NCBI RefSeq assembly: GCF_002865645.1
Contig: NW_020194519.1
Span: forward strand, 1,423,542 to 1,487,541
DNA from: Hyaloscypha bicolor E
Lineage: Eukaryota; Ascomycota; Leotiomycetes; Helotiales; Hyaloscyphaceae
Length of the DNA stretch: 64,000 bases
Direction of reading: 5' to 3'
Both the position numbers and the translations under genes were made by a program. Shown here piece by piece: positions 9,691 through 20,994 of this stretch. Position 1 is the stretch's first letter. The number at the start of each line of letters is the position of its first letter. The notes beneath the pieces are model-generated. The model searched no databases. It was not told where the DNA came from and saw only the letters and a list, made by a program, of their open reading frames with translations.

Positions 9691-11663
9691 ATGCCGCTGC
9701 ACCGGAAACCACATCCCGAGTGTACTTCTGCGGGTAGAGTCACTGCTCGACTGCTACTTTCTTTCCTTGCCTTATCAAGTCCGATTGCTGCCTCCACACG
9801 TCAACAACAGCCCGACCCCATACTCCCACCACTGCTTCCACAACCCAACGTCCCGACTTCTTCAGGCAAGGAACACTCCTTTGTAAGTTTGAACATATCT
9901 GTTTGTAGTTGTGTGCTAACTTTAAGATGCAGACATTACGACATGTTTTCCTCCATGGAGACCTCGACCGCCCCGCTGTCCACAGAAGGCACGACATTTC
10001 AAAGGACGAATCACCACTATGGATAGAATCAGATTGGGGGCTTATAGAGGAGGCACCGAAGCCGTTGCTGGCACGAAGCAACCTGATGAAAATACATCGA
10101 TTAAAGGACCGCCATCCATCAGTCGTCGATCCCCTGGTGGCTGCGGCCCGAGAGTATCCCGGAGTATGGACATCACAACTGGATGCTTGGTCTATGGACG
10201 AAGTGGATGGCCCTGATGTATCGCATGTTGAAACAATCTTAACGTTTGCTCAAATGGCAGCAAATGCCTACGTACCGGTTCCGAACGAGGGGGACTGGAA
10301 GGATGTCAACGGAGGTTACAACAGAACCGATGACTATGGCTTTGGATGGGATGGTAATGGCCTCCGAGGATACTTATACGCCGACGAGACCAATTCAACC
10401 ATTGTCATCGGGGTCAAAGGAACGACCCTTGCCATCTGGGATGGAGATGGAACCACCACAAACGACAAAGAGAACGACAACCTGTTCTTCAGCTGCTGCT
10501 GTGGTCAACAAGGAAATTACTTATATCGCCAAGTCTGCGATTGTGCCCAAGGCACATATACCTGCAATATAAGTTGTCTGAAGCACAGTCTGAAGAAAGA
10601 GGATCGATATTACGCGGCTGCCAGGCATTTATACAACAACGTCACGGCCCTATATCCGCATTCCAATGTATGGATGGCTGGTCATTCTCTTGGAGGTTCC
10701 GTCAGCGCTATGATAGGCCTTACTTATGGAGTACCCGCCCTCACGTTTCAGGCAGTCCCCGATGCTCTACCAGCAACCCGACTTGGTCTTCCTGTACCGC
10801 CAGGGGTAAATCCGGATAAACCTGCGCAACGAGAATTTACAGGCGCTTATCACTTCGGCCATAACGCAGATCCCATCTATATGGGGACCTGTAATGGAGC
10901 TACAGCATCCTGTTCCTATGCTGGCTACGCACTTGAAAGTGCTTGCCACAGCGGAAGAGAATGTGTGTGGGATGTCGTCAATACGAATGGAACAAGGGTC
11001 TCAGTCATCACCCACAAGATTATCTACGTTATTGAAAACGTGATCAAGAAATGGGTGCAAGCGCCGGAGTGTAAATTTACACCGGAATGCTATGACTGCC
11101 CGCTCTGGAAAGAAGTTACTGGCAACAAGACTCAATCCTCGACCTCAACATCGTCTTCCTCTACGAAGACTAGAACGCGAACGTCGACATGCCAGACTCC
11201 TGGATGGTGGGGATGCTTGGACGAGACTACAAAGACGAGTCTTGTCACCTCAACGACCACCACGACCACCACAACTACCACTTCGACTTGCAAGACTCCA
11301 GGATGGTTTGGCTGCAACGATGAAACGACGACTACGACCAAGCCTCCTACAAGCACCGGTACTCCAACTTCAACGGAGACTTGCAAGACGCCTGGATGGT
11401 TCGGTTGCAATGATCTAGCTTCAACATCGCTAGCCTCAATCCCTTCAAGTACTCCCACTTGCAGTACACCGGGATATATCTGGGGATGCAAAGACACTAC
11501 TACCACTACGCAATCCCATAGCATAACCTCAGCACCGGCTATGCCAACTTCAACCTCGACACCGAGTCCCCCACCTAGCCACAACTCGCATTGTGTGAGA
11601 AGGAGCTGGTTAGGATTCTGCAAAGAATGGTCAACGAATTATGAATGGAGAGAAGAAATCTAG
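9691..11663 (+). CDS. ATG15: Atg15-type vacuolar lipase of autophagic bodies
   Basis: Exons are 9691-9882 and 9933-11663, giving 640 residues. A hydrophobic segment near residues 18-35 is the signal anchor that carries Atg15 through the secretory route to the vacuole lumen. EHSF-TLRH after the splice, the class 3 lipase body, and the nucleophile motif GHSLGG (Ser near residue 316) identify the phospholipase that disintegrates autophagic bodies. Two neighbouring Cys-rich stretches (FFSCCCGQQ, CDCAQGTYTCNISC) and several N-glycosylation sequons are present. The C-terminal 160 residues are Ser/Thr-rich and carry repeated C-x-TPGWxGC units, a tail found in filamentous fungal Atg15 but not in yeast. 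The acceptor was chosen at CAG because it yields the usual HSFTLRH junction. Confidence 0.93.
11188..11622 (+). repeat. Cys-containing TPGWxGC repeats in the Atg15 tail
   Basis: Four imperfect units (TCQTPGWWGCLD, TCKTPGWFGCND twice, TCSTPGYIWGCKD) are separated by Thr-rich linkers encoded by ACN-rich DNA. A fifth, degenerate unit (HCVRRSWLGFCKEW) closes the protein. The paired Cys suggests small disulfide loops on an O-glycosylated stalk. Confidence 0.75.
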
Positions 11664-11810
11664 ACTGTATTTAGGAAATAGAGGGAGATAACATCCAGTC
11701 GTCGGACGGAGCACACAACGGGCGTTTCAGGTCGGGTTTGGAGCCAGGGAGTTTAGCATAAATGCATCTAGCAATTTACAAACAATGATACCGCTTTTAC
11801 AGCACTTTCC

Positions 11811-12769
11811 CTACTTGTGGACCCACTCAGCTTTCTTCTTCTCCGCAAAAGCCTTCATCCCAATCTTCTGATCCTCACTGCCAAACAAACTATGGAAAAC
11901 CCTCCTCTCATACTCCACCCCATCTCTCAATGGCAGATCTTGACTCTTATTCACCACCTCCTTAGCAGCCATAACCGCCACTTTACTATACCCCGCAATC
12001 GTTTCCGCCGTCGCCAAACTCCCCTCAATCAACTCCTCCCAAGTAGGGAACGTTCTGGCCGCAACACCCCACTCAAAAGCCTCCTTCCCACTAAAGCTCT
12101 TCCCCGTCAAAATCAGCTCCATCGCCCTCGCCTTCCCAATCGCCCTCGTCAGTCTCTGACTTCCTCCCGCACCGGGAATCGTGCCCAACTTAATCTCCGG
12201 CTGTCCAAAATTCGCTGTTTCCGTGCAATACAGGACATCACACATAAGTGCTAGTTCGCAGCCTCCGCCGAGTGCGTGGCCTGAGACGGCGGCAATTATG
12301 GGTTTTTTGATGGTGGTGGTTAGTTGAGACCAAGATTCTATGAAGGAGGTTGTGTAGGCTTCGGAGAAGGTGAGGGTGCTCATTTCTTTGATGTCTGCAC
12401 CTGCGGCGAACGCTTTCTGGCTGCCGGTGAGGAGAATTGCAGAGATATCTGGGCTTTGGTCGAAGGCTTGGAGGGCGTGATTAAGTTCGTCGATGAGGGG
12501 CGTGGAGATGGCGTTGAGGGCTTTGGGGCGGTTGAGAGTTACTAAGTTATTGTTAGTGCTTGTATTCAAAGGGAGGGAGACGAGAGAAGAGGAATTGGGG
12601 AAATGGAGGGCGGTCTACTTTGCCCTACTCCTGGCCGTGGCTCCGTCGTTTGAATGAAGTCGTAGGATTTCACTGACCAGGCAGAGTAAGTACGAGCTAT
12701 GGCAGGAAGAGCAGAAGTTGAAGCTCTGAATCGAGAGGCAATTGGCCTCATACTCATGAAAATAGCCAT
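11811..12769 (-). CDS. Mitochondrial enoyl-CoA hydratase
   Basis: Exons are 12619-12769 and 11811-12541, giving 293 residues. The start at 12769 gives an Arg/Ser/Ala-rich, acid-free leader (MAIFMSMRPIASRFRAST) typical of matrix import. The crotonase fold follows: ITLNRPKALNAI, AFAAGADIKEM, and the oxyanion-hole and catalytic region GHALGGGCELALMCD with a Glu in GQPEIKLGTIPGAGGSQRL. This matches short-chain enoyl-CoA hydratase, which hydrates trans-2-enoyl-CoA in beta-oxidation and branched amino-acid breakdown. The splice (donor GTAGAC, acceptor CTTAG) restores the normal PGVGQITLNRPKA junction. Length fits the family. The gene is convergent with atg15, 147 bases away. Confidence 0.92.
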
Positions 12770-13205
12770 CTTTACTCTTTTTAACTGTAAATTTCTGCTC
12801 AATTCAGATCCTCACTTGGTGCACTTATTAAAAGAAGGAAGGAAATGTCGAGTCAATGGAAAAACCAGCTCCCAAGTCAGAAACATGCAGAAAGATCAAC
12901 CCACCATCATCAGTTAACATCCGACTTGCCGACGCAATGCGAACTCGGCAGGTGCTGCCCTTGCCGAACCCCTGCTTTCTATCACGTGGAGATCAGCGCT
13001 ACGGCAAAAAGAAGGGCCGTCCCTACTTCATTTTCGACAGCCAAATCTGGACGGACCAGCGTGTCGATTCAACCTTAATACGAGGCCCTCCAACCCCTTT
13101 GCGCCACCGCCAACAATTCTCGAAATCACCATCTGCGAAGCTTTTGCTCCTTTGCGATACTATTCGAAAGGTATCTTCGTGTTGAGAGAAAGAAGAGTGG
13201 GAAAG
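12770..13205. promoter_or_regulatory. Divergent promoter between enoyl-CoA hydratase and rer1
   Basis: A 436-base gap between two genes transcribed outward. Small open frames here overlap one another and have no recognisable features. Confidence 0.4.
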
Positions 13206-13969
13206 ATGGATTCAATGGAGCCTGAGCAGACCCCTTTTGCGGCTGTGAGCGCGCATACCTCGAGGCTTCAACGAGTAAGTCTTGCTTGATGTTATCGACT
13301 CGAGGATTCATAAGAGGTTCAGAGATGAATTTGGACTGACAATGGATGGGAATAGCAATATCAAGCATGGCTGGACAAATCGACTCCATATGTTCCGTAC
13401 AGATGGATGGGAACCGTTGGGCTCCTCATGATTTTCTTCTTGAGAATATTCGTCGCGCAAGGATGGTACATCGGTACGCTCTCTCTTCTCCCTATTTCTC
13501 CAGAAGCAAGAATTGTTAATGTTGGAAATAGTGGCATACTCGCTGGGAATCTACCTCCTGAACCTCTTCCTCGCATTCCTGCAACCCAAATTCGACCCCT
13601 CGAACGAAGCCATAGACACCGAGATGGAAGACGGCTCTGCCGGCGGCCTCCCTACGAAACAAGACGAGGAGTTCCGTCCCTTCATCCGCCGCCTCCCAGA
13701 GTTCAAGTTCTGGTACTCGGCCACGAGAGCTATTACTATTGGCTTTGTATGCACTTGGTTCTCGATCTTCGATGTCCCAGTTTTCTGGCCGGTTTTGGTA
13801 GTTTATTGGTTGATTCTGTTTGCTTTGACAAGTACGTTCCCTGGTCAAGAGTGGAGGTTGAGGGACATGCTAATGCAGAGTAGTGAGGAGACAGATCCAA
13901 CATATGATCAAGTACCGATACGTCCCATTCTCGATCGGAAAGACAAAGTACAACAAGAATAGCTCTTAG
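13206..13969 (+). CDS. RER1: Rer1, Golgi-to-ER retrieval receptor
   Basis: Exons are 13206-13274, 13356-13473, 13532-13831 and 13884-13969, giving 190 residues, the normal Rer1 length. The conserved body is clear: [20 protein letters not shown], a first pair of membrane segments around [42 protein letters not shown], then [23 protein letters not shown] and a second hydrophobic pair. It ends in [16 protein letters not shown] with a Lys-rich tail. Rer1 cycles between the early Golgi and ER and returns membrane proteins with polar transmembrane residues. All four junctions keep frame. Confidence 0.96.
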
Positions 13970-14712
13970 CTGGATGGATTTTTCTTTACTAAAAGAGAGG
14001 GAGGGAGGCAGCTTGATGATTTGGTAACGGTATTGATGAGGAATCATCAGTTGTACAAAAATGTCGTATGTTTTCATGTAGAGAGCTGCATGAAGAGAGA
14101 CTATAGTGCCTTTTTAATAATGCCTTCTCTGTCTCTCTATACTTAGGGTCTGTGGGCATAAAGGTTGGGGTCGGGCTAGACGCTTGACAAAAGATAGAAT
14201 ATGGTACAATCGGAGCTATTTGGCCCCGTCCTCTGGCATCGGTGATATTTTATGATAAACGTTGAATTGAGATGTATTAGTGGCTGCGGCATTTCTTGAG
14301 AGGTGTGGGTGAGTTCTTGGTGGTGTGGCTTTGATTGTTGTTGTTCCTGAGAGCACTTCGGAGCTTTTGGAAATATGAGTTTCTCCTTCTTGCCCCAATT
14401 CTTGTGGCATGTGTTCAAAGTTTTCAAATGGTTACTGTCTAGTCTCTTTGCTGTAATCAATGAAGGTGCTCATCTCATTCCATCGGTTTATGCTCCAATT
14501 TCGCCGCTACCAATAAACAAATGACAAGATCTTAACTTAAGCAGGAGCACACGAAATTCAGCACAAAACTTGAGGAAGAATGAGGAGTTTTGGCGACTCC
14601 ACTTCAGCCTCGTCAAAACCGCGCTAGCCATTGCTTGAAAACGCAACGACCCAAAATATTGAGCCCAAGTCAACACACACTCCCGAGTCACAATCGCTTT
14701 GTCAACGACACC
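13970..14712. other. Intergenic region, no gene recognised
   Basis: This holds the rer1 3' end and the paf1 promoter. The AT-rich open frame on the minus strand at 14176-14460 has low-complexity Gln/His/Lys composition and no domain; I do not count it as a gene. Confidence 0.4.
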
Positions 14713-16123
14713 ATGGCGTCTTCCTCGTCGCAGCGTATGATCCATCAGGATTATATTGCTAGAATACGATACTCCAATGCCTTACCACCACCGCCCAACC
14801 CCCCGAAGCTCCTCGACATCCCCAATACTGGCCTTGCGAGCGGACAATACACAACGCCTGGCTTTGCATCGCGGCTCGCGCGAGATCAGCCACTAAATAT
14901 TGAAGCTGATGCCGAGCTTGGTATGCCATTAGATTTGGTGGGAATGCCAGGTATCTTCGATGGCGATGAGAGTTGTAAGTGAAGCACATTTCTTACGTCC
15001 AGGCGCAAATGCTCAGGTTCAACTTCTAGCTATCCAAGCTCCATTGCATCCTCCGCAACCTCACCCTCATGATCGCGCCCTTCTTCGACCTTTATCAACA
15101 CTCGGCAAGCCGAAATTCTCGGATTCTGGGGTGTCCTTCCTGCGGCGTACTGAATACATTTCGTCCTATACCTCCAAATCACGCTTCGAATCTACAACAT
15201 CAAGATCCTTGATCGACAACACCGGGAATCGCGCCAAGAGAGCGCCGGGGAATATTGACAAGGATTCACCAGAATACATCAAAAGCCAAGCAGTGAAGAG
15301 CTTCCAAATAGCAGCAAACTACCTCAAGAATCCGAACCAAGTCCGCCATCCAACGAAACGCAATGTCAAGCTCCTCGACGCCAACCCCCTTCTCCCTGAT
15401 CTCGACTCTTTCCCCGACGCCGGCGGCTACGTAACCATAAAATTCATGACCAACCCCGTCCCACCCAGCACAACTTACGACATCCGCCTGGAAAATAGCT
15501 TACTGAAGCCCATGGATGTGACAGAAGAAGAAGAAGCCGCGAAAGCGGCAGCAGCAGAACTCTATAACAAAGACCCGGAACGCTACCCACCACCAGACAA
15601 CACCATTGAGTACGAATTCTTCATGACCGACACGCAGTCCGAGGCGTTGGCATTCAAACGCAAATTCGACGCCCTGGATCCAGAGAAAGATTCCGAGGAG
15701 ATATATACGCAGAAGAATGGTGCTGGAGATGGTTGTATCCGCTTCAAGCGGGTACGCGCCTATGAGAGCGCATTCGCTACAGGCTCGGCGGCTGAGAAGT
15801 ACGAGGAAGTCATCATCGCTGTTCATGATGGCAAGGATGGACTAAGGCAGAAAGGAGCGTACTATTATCCCATTGTGCAAAAGAGCGGTATCCGGCCTCA
15901 GAGACAGAAGAATATCGATGCGCGGAGGAGGTTCGCGCAGGAGGAACCGAAGAGACAGACGGATTTCCTGGATATGAGGGTCGACGAACCGTTTGAGGAT
16001 CTGAAGGGTCAGAGAGATGTGTATCGGACGGAGCCGTTCGGGCACGAGGTGGAGGAGGAGGGGGGAGACGCGGGTCAAGCGGATGGGACGACGGAACAAA
16101 GAAATGATGTGGAGAGTCAATGA
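14713..16123 (+). CDS. PAF1: Paf1, subunit of the RNA polymerase II-associated PAF1 complex
   Basis: Exons are 14713-14974 and 15030-16123, giving 451 residues. The N-terminal QDYIARIRYSNALPPPPNPPKLLDIPNT is the family hallmark. It continues with LARDQPLNIEADAELGMPLDL, IQAPLHPP, PLSTLGKPKFSDSGVSFLRRTEYI and YIKSQAVKSFQIA. The C-terminus is acidic and Glu-rich, as usual. In the nucleus the PAF1 complex travels with elongating polymerase II and promotes H2B ubiquitylation and H3K4/K36 methylation. The split codon T|CT gives Ser before IQAP. Length is typical. Confidence 0.95.
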
Positions 16124-16680
16124 GGTTTGGGGAAATTAGGGCAATTCGGGAGAAGAAAGGTTTAGGGAGCATAGCAAGGCGTCATCTTCGGAACTGTAGA
16201 ACAGCGAAAGGCATGGCAAGCAAAATTATTTTTGATACGCATCACTTGCCTCCCACGTTTTCCGTACTAAACGAAAGTGGATCCAATTTGCCAATCTTCC
16301 GAGCATTTTTTATATGCCAGATCTTTTGTGGTAGACCTGGCCCCGCCTAATTCTTGACTTGCTTTGGGACATTGACCTTTATTGTTAAAATTATTCGGTA
16401 ATCCAAATACAAGTTTGGAACGAACCACAGGGTATATTAATCCTACATATCTATCACGAACATAAACCCCGTTTCCCCATATGAACTCCAGGCCCCCCCT
16501 TCCCTTATGCCAGTGAAGACCAATGCATCACTCATGTTATACAATACAATCCCTCGTACTAAATACCATCATGCTGAATACCCTATAGACTCCCTGTCAT
16601 CGTCTACCAACCGGCCATACCTATGATACTCGTTAGTAATGTCGAATTTGAGAAGCTTTTATTCTTCATCAAAGCAGGAC
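16124..16680. other. Convergent intergenic region
   Basis: This holds the 3' flanks of paf1 and the GT90 gene. It contains AT-rich, poly(A)-signal-like stretches but no supported gene. Confidence 0.4.
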
Positions 16681-18600
16681 TCACTCTAAAAGTAACCTGA
16701 AAAACCACACTTCCAAATCCTCATTCCTCAACACTTTGTTCGCCCACTCCCTCCCCTGAAGAGCCAACCGTTCCGCCTCCTTCTTCCCGGTCGACTCTCC
16801 CGCAAACCACCTCACAGCTTCCACCCACTCATCACCCCGTAAACTCAACGGGATATAATGTACCCAAGGTCTAATCCACTCCTCATGCCACTCCCTAAAA
16901 ACCGCCATCTTGTACACCAAACTTCTACTCTTCAAAAACGCATAAAATCTCCCACTGAAGGCATTCCCGTCAATATCAAGTAGGTACTTGTACTTCCACG
17001 CATCCTGCTGCTTTGCCGTCTCCTTGATATCGAAGAATTCCTTCTGAGCAGCACAATCGGTCTCATCACACTGCCCAACATGAGAGAAGAAAATATCAAA
17101 GATTTCCTTGTAATCGCTCCGTGGAACCTCTTTGACTTGCCAGTCTTCATCCTGGTCTGATTCTCCTCGGTTGATGAGAATCTTGGCTTTTTCGGCTCCG
17201 TTGACCTTTTGCACAATCCGCTGGCGGTGTTGACGTCTCCAGCCTCCGTCTCTGCTGAATCCTCCCGTCGTGGAACCCCGCCACCAGATCTTGTCTTCTT
17301 TGACCCTCCATTCCATGTCGGCTTCTTCCTCGTAGGGGACTTTGCCGTACCAGTACCAGGGAGAAGGATATAAAATGTCGGAGTACGAGGAAATCTTCGA
17401 TTGGGAGAAGACAGGGAACAGGTCGTGAACGACATTGAAGGCGTTAGGCCGGTCAAAAAATCCAAATGTCTCGCTGAAGGAAGGAGACTGACAGATGTCA
17501 GAGAAAGCCGTTTTGTTGTAAATAAATCCTAATTCGCCCAATGCGTAGCTACCAAAGTTGTCTTCCTTGAGGCCGTCTTCGAGTGACCTGGCAGGACTGT
17601 CTGGTGGGCATGACATCTTCGAGTTGGTCCAGGTAGGTTGGTGTGCAAACACATTAAAACGGGTCGTTTTCACGTCTTTGAACCTTTGCCCATCATTGAG
17701 ATCTTTTGGCCTGTCGGACCACGAATTCCTAGGCTTCACAGCAGCCGCGGCTGCTGGCATAGTAACGTCGTTTGCCTTGGCAACCAGCCTTGATAGATCA
17801 TCATACGGCATAACTACGCGCGGTTCGTCGTGAATATTGAAGCAGAGGTCCATGTCGGGCAGATATTTCAGGAAATCCTTCATCATGCCCTGTGTAGCTT
17901 CCATCTGCCAGTCCCCTCCACCAGCGATCTTCACGATCTCCCTCTTTCTTATCAGGACTCCAATCAGGTTATTCGGGTCAAACCCCAAAGCTTCTTGTGC
18001 CCGGCTCCTTATTGTTGACGGCTTCAGCCCCCAGAATGGTCGCAAGGAATGATGTATCGAATCATATTCGTCAATCATCTGAACCTTCTTCGCCTTTGCA
18101 AACTCGTACCACTTGTCGAAGTTCGGGGGAGGATGTATGCCGTATCGCCGCCGGTATTCTGCAACTGCCTCTACCAAAGATTTCGACTGACTCTCCAACT
18201 TCTTCTCGAAGTCTTGCTCTGCCTCCTTTATAAGCTGCCATACTGGATGCCCGGTCCCGGCCTGCGGTTTGCCTTTTTTCACAGAGTAGGGCGTAGGAGG
18301 TTGTGCAACAAGTGTCTCCTTCTTCGGCGGCCGTTGTATCGTCCCGGGAGGTACCCGTTCAATTACAGGAGGTGGTCGCAAGTAGAATACCGTGAACCCA
18401 ACGAAGGTGAGCAGGCCAATCAGCAGGAGGAATTGTCGAGATCGCATCCTTCTCCTCATTCTCATGAGCAGCGTGGTGATTGAGGATATCTTCGACTTTT
18501 CATTATCTCCCATATATGGGCAGCTGTAATCGTACTCGTAGACGCGGCGGTGTTGATATTGCACGCTCGAACTCGAGCGTCGCCTTGCGTGGCCAGACAT
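16681..18600 (-). CDS. GT90 (CAP10-like) glycosyltransferase, type II membrane protein
   Basis: A single exon of 639 residues. The start is the ATG at 18600; the reading frame is open further upstream only through a TTG. A short basic cytosolic tail is followed by one membrane anchor (about residues 54-74, FLLLIGLLTFVGFTVFYL) and a luminal domain. The stem and catalytic part show GIHPPPNFDKWYEFAKAK, WWRGSTTGGFSRDGGWRRQHRQR, KYKYLLDIDGNAFSGRFYAFLKSRSLVYK and WVHYIPL. These are the conserved blocks of the GT90 family, which includes the cryptococcal capsule xylosyltransferases Cap10/Cxt1 and POGLUT-like enzymes. It should act in the Golgi on glycans; the sugar donor cannot be told. The gene stands apart, with a 1.1 kb upstream region. 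Confidence 0.9.
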   Translation of the reverse strand: MSGHARRRSSSSVQYQHRRVYEYDYSCPYMGDNEKSKISSITTLLMRMRRRMRSRQFLLLIGLLTFVGFTVFYLRPPPVIERVPPGTIQRPPKKETLVAQPPTPYSVKKGKPQAGTGHPVWQLIKEAEQDFEKKLESQSKSLVEAVAEYRRRYGIHPPPNFDKWYEFAKAKKVQMIDEYDSIHHSLRPFWGLKPSTIRSRAQEALGFDPNNLIGVLIRKREIVKIAGGGDWQMEATQGMMKDFLKYLPDMDLCFNIHDEPRVVMPYDDLSRLVAKANDVTMPAAAAAVKPRNSWSDRPKDLNDGQRFKDVKTTRFNVFAHQPTWTNSKMSCPPDSPARSLEDGLKEDNFGSYALGELGFIYNKTAFSDICQSPSFSETFGFFDRPNAFNVVHDLFPVFSQSKISSYSDILYPSPWYWYGKVPYEEEADMEWRVKEDKIWWRGSTTGGFSRDGGWRRQHRQRIVQKVNGAEKAKILINRGESDQDEDWQVKEVPRSDYKEIFDIFFSHVGQCDETDCAAQKEFFDIKETAKQQDAWKYKYLLDIDGNAFSGRFYAFLKSRSLVYKMAVFREWHEEWIRPWVHYIPLSLRGDEWVEAVRWFAGESTGKKEAERLALQGREWANKVLRNEDLEVWFFRLLLE

Positions 18601-19678
18601 TTCGACGGGATCGGATCGGATCAATTGGCCCCTGTCAGAAATGATCCTTGTCGGCGGCTTCCGGCATGCCTCCTGAAGATGTCTCGGTTAGGTGCATGCG
18701 AGCTGGTTGACAACTTCGAGATGGAAAGGAGGTCTCGAGAAAGCGTTCTGAAGGTCTCCTGGCGAGAGATTTAGCATGGAACGGTGCGTGGCAGTTGGTG
18801 CTTGGTAGTACTCGTCAGTGCCTTCTGAAAACGACGGCACCTGTCACGGGCTCTTGGCGTAAACTTTATTTCATCTGATCTTCGGAGGAAATGTTACGTA
18901 GTACTTCGTGTTTCAATATCTGGGCCACGTTCGAGAACAAGTTGTTAGGCAAAGGTATCGTTGATTTCTACTTCAAATAAGGGCCACAGCGGCCACAGGT
19001 TGTGTCCAGACCCTCACTTACAAATGATAATATTGGTCATTGACTCATTCTGGAAGGTAAGATTGCATCTTAAATCCTTTGAGAAGTCCACACAAGGTTC
19101 CCTCTTCCCTTTTCAAGAGCTATCAAAGACTGGCGCCAAATCGTATAGCAAAACAAGATCCCTCCGTTCCAGCTGACAATTCATCCATACCATTTCAGTT
19201 TCTCGAATCAACTATTTACCCTGAAACATTTTCATCGCATCATGTTCCTTACCCATTAAATTCCTTCTGTTCTCCTCAATCTCATTAGCCGCCTTGTACG
19301 TCGGAATTTCGCAAAGGAAACTGCAGTACTTCCCCCGAAGAAGTTCGTCTTGCTCAAGGAATGGTAGGGACGTATTTCCAAACCAGTAAGAGCTTCCATG
19401 TCTTCACATTAAAACATTTCGTCTTGAGTATCTCGAGAGAAAACAAAACAAGTTTGAAGGACTATATCAATCACTTTGGCGAAAGTTTTGGCGAGTTCAT
19501 GAGATCAATTGACTTTTGATGTAGAGCTATCTATTCCTCTCGCGAAGGAATCTCGAATCATGCACAAAGCAAGAACGAAATTGGGGTATCAACTACCAGA
19601 TACTTTGGATCTTACTCCAAGTCCAGCTCTAGATAGGTACATGCTCATGGTACTCCATACGCCACCTCCTAACGCAAT
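18601..19678. other. Intergenic region, no gene recognised
   Basis: The 5' flank of the GT90 gene and the 3' flank of the uS8 gene. Short open frames lack splice sites and domains. Nothing else stands out. Confidence 0.4.
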
Positions 19679-20454
19679 CTAGTAGAAGAACCCGATGATC
19701 TTGCCAGCAACGTGCTTGCGTCTTGCCTCCTCGTGGTCCATGATACCGGCCGAGGTTGTGAGAACCATGTATCCGAATTGACGGGACGGTAGAAGCTTGA
19801 CAACCCACTTCTCGAGATCGGTGAGGCGGACGTTGTATCGTGGGGAGATGACACCAGTCTTGTTGAGGCTATGGTCGGATCAGTATATATTCCGCACGGG
19901 GGAAGCCATCAATTCTTACCGGCCGTTCAGTTGGATGACAATCTTGCCAGATCGGTGGTCATCAACTTCTTCGAATTCACCAATGTATCCTGGAGAGACA
20001 ATGTCAGTATGTTGCGAAAGATTAAACGTGTAACGTCAGGAGGGAATTCAGAGAACGTGTAAGATCCTCGCAAATGATATATCGGCAACTTAAAGGACTA
20101 TGGTCGTGTTGAATTGAGACCGTCATCTAGTTATCATGCCGAATGGATATGAATATTAAAGTTGTGAGAAACATACCGTGCTTCTGCATGACGCTGAGAA
20201 ACTTGACGATGACCTTGGAGGAGGGTCGGATCAGAACCTGTCGCTTTCCAGACTTCTCGGCGTTGTTGATGGCATTGAGCGCATCGTTCTAAATCCAGAC
20301 CGAGTCAGTATTGCTTTGAAGATGAGATTTTGAAGACAAGATCTTCCAGGAGATAAGGTACTTTCAAGATACATTTCGAGAGCAAACAGCCTGCAAGATA
20401 TGCGAAAGAGATGAATAAATGGGGAATACTCACGAGAACTGAAGTCTTAACCAT
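19679..20454 (-). CDS. RPS22: Small-subunit ribosomal protein uS8 (S22 / S15a)
   Basis: Exons are 20434-20454, 20177-20288, 19920-19989 and 19679-19868, giving exactly 130 residues, the universal length of eukaryotic uS8. The protein begins [42 protein letters not shown] and ends [16 protein letters not shown], matching yeast Rps22 and human RPS15a closely. It is a cytosolic 40S protein needed for 18S rRNA maturation. The gene has three introns, one only seven codons after the start, typical of filamentous fungal ribosomal protein genes. It is divergent with the gene for eS12, so two ribosomal protein genes share a 540-base promoter region. Confidence 0.97.
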
Positions 20455-20994
20455 GGTTGCGGAGTGAGATTCTCAGTTCGTGAATGGAAAAGAGGTATCT
20501 GGAGGAGCTGCGTCAGCCTTCATGGGCTCTGAGCATGGAGAGTGCCCTCATGATTGACAAGAGGGTTCTTCAGCTCGTCGGAAAGAGAGGAGAAGTGTCG
20601 GCATCTTTCAATTGCTGTTTTCGCGTTTGTCTGTTGCTGTGATGGCATTGTCTGGAATTTTCTCTACCCTCGCATCGCAGTCGCATATTGAGTAGATGCC
20701 GATTTCTCCCTCTGCCTATCATGAAGGTCTCTCGGATTGATCGATCACTCCTTGGGACAATACGTACCTCGAGTTACGCGTTGTTGGTCTTCGTGGGGAA
20801 AGTTGTTCGTGGTTGAGAACTTTTGGCGGATTTTCGAGATGAATGTTCTCGCAGTGTGGTACACGTGATCAAAGTCTGTGTCCCGACTCGCTTATTTTTC
20901 TACACACACAAATAGCTGCGCATCCAAGGTCTGCCTCCTCCAAATTCATACACCAAAGTTCTTTCGAGGATCTCACGATATCACAACAATCAAG
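20455..20994. promoter_or_regulatory. Bidirectional promoter of two ribosomal protein genes (uS8 and eS12)
   Basis: This 540-base region separates two 40S protein genes transcribed in opposite directions, an arrangement that would allow co-regulation. It includes pyrimidine-rich tracts toward both starts. I could not assign a specific factor site. Confidence 0.5.

Noticed and set aside
11132..11623. Minus-strand Val-rich open frame
   Set aside because: Mirror of the Thr-rich codons of the Atg15 tail; low-complexity shadow.
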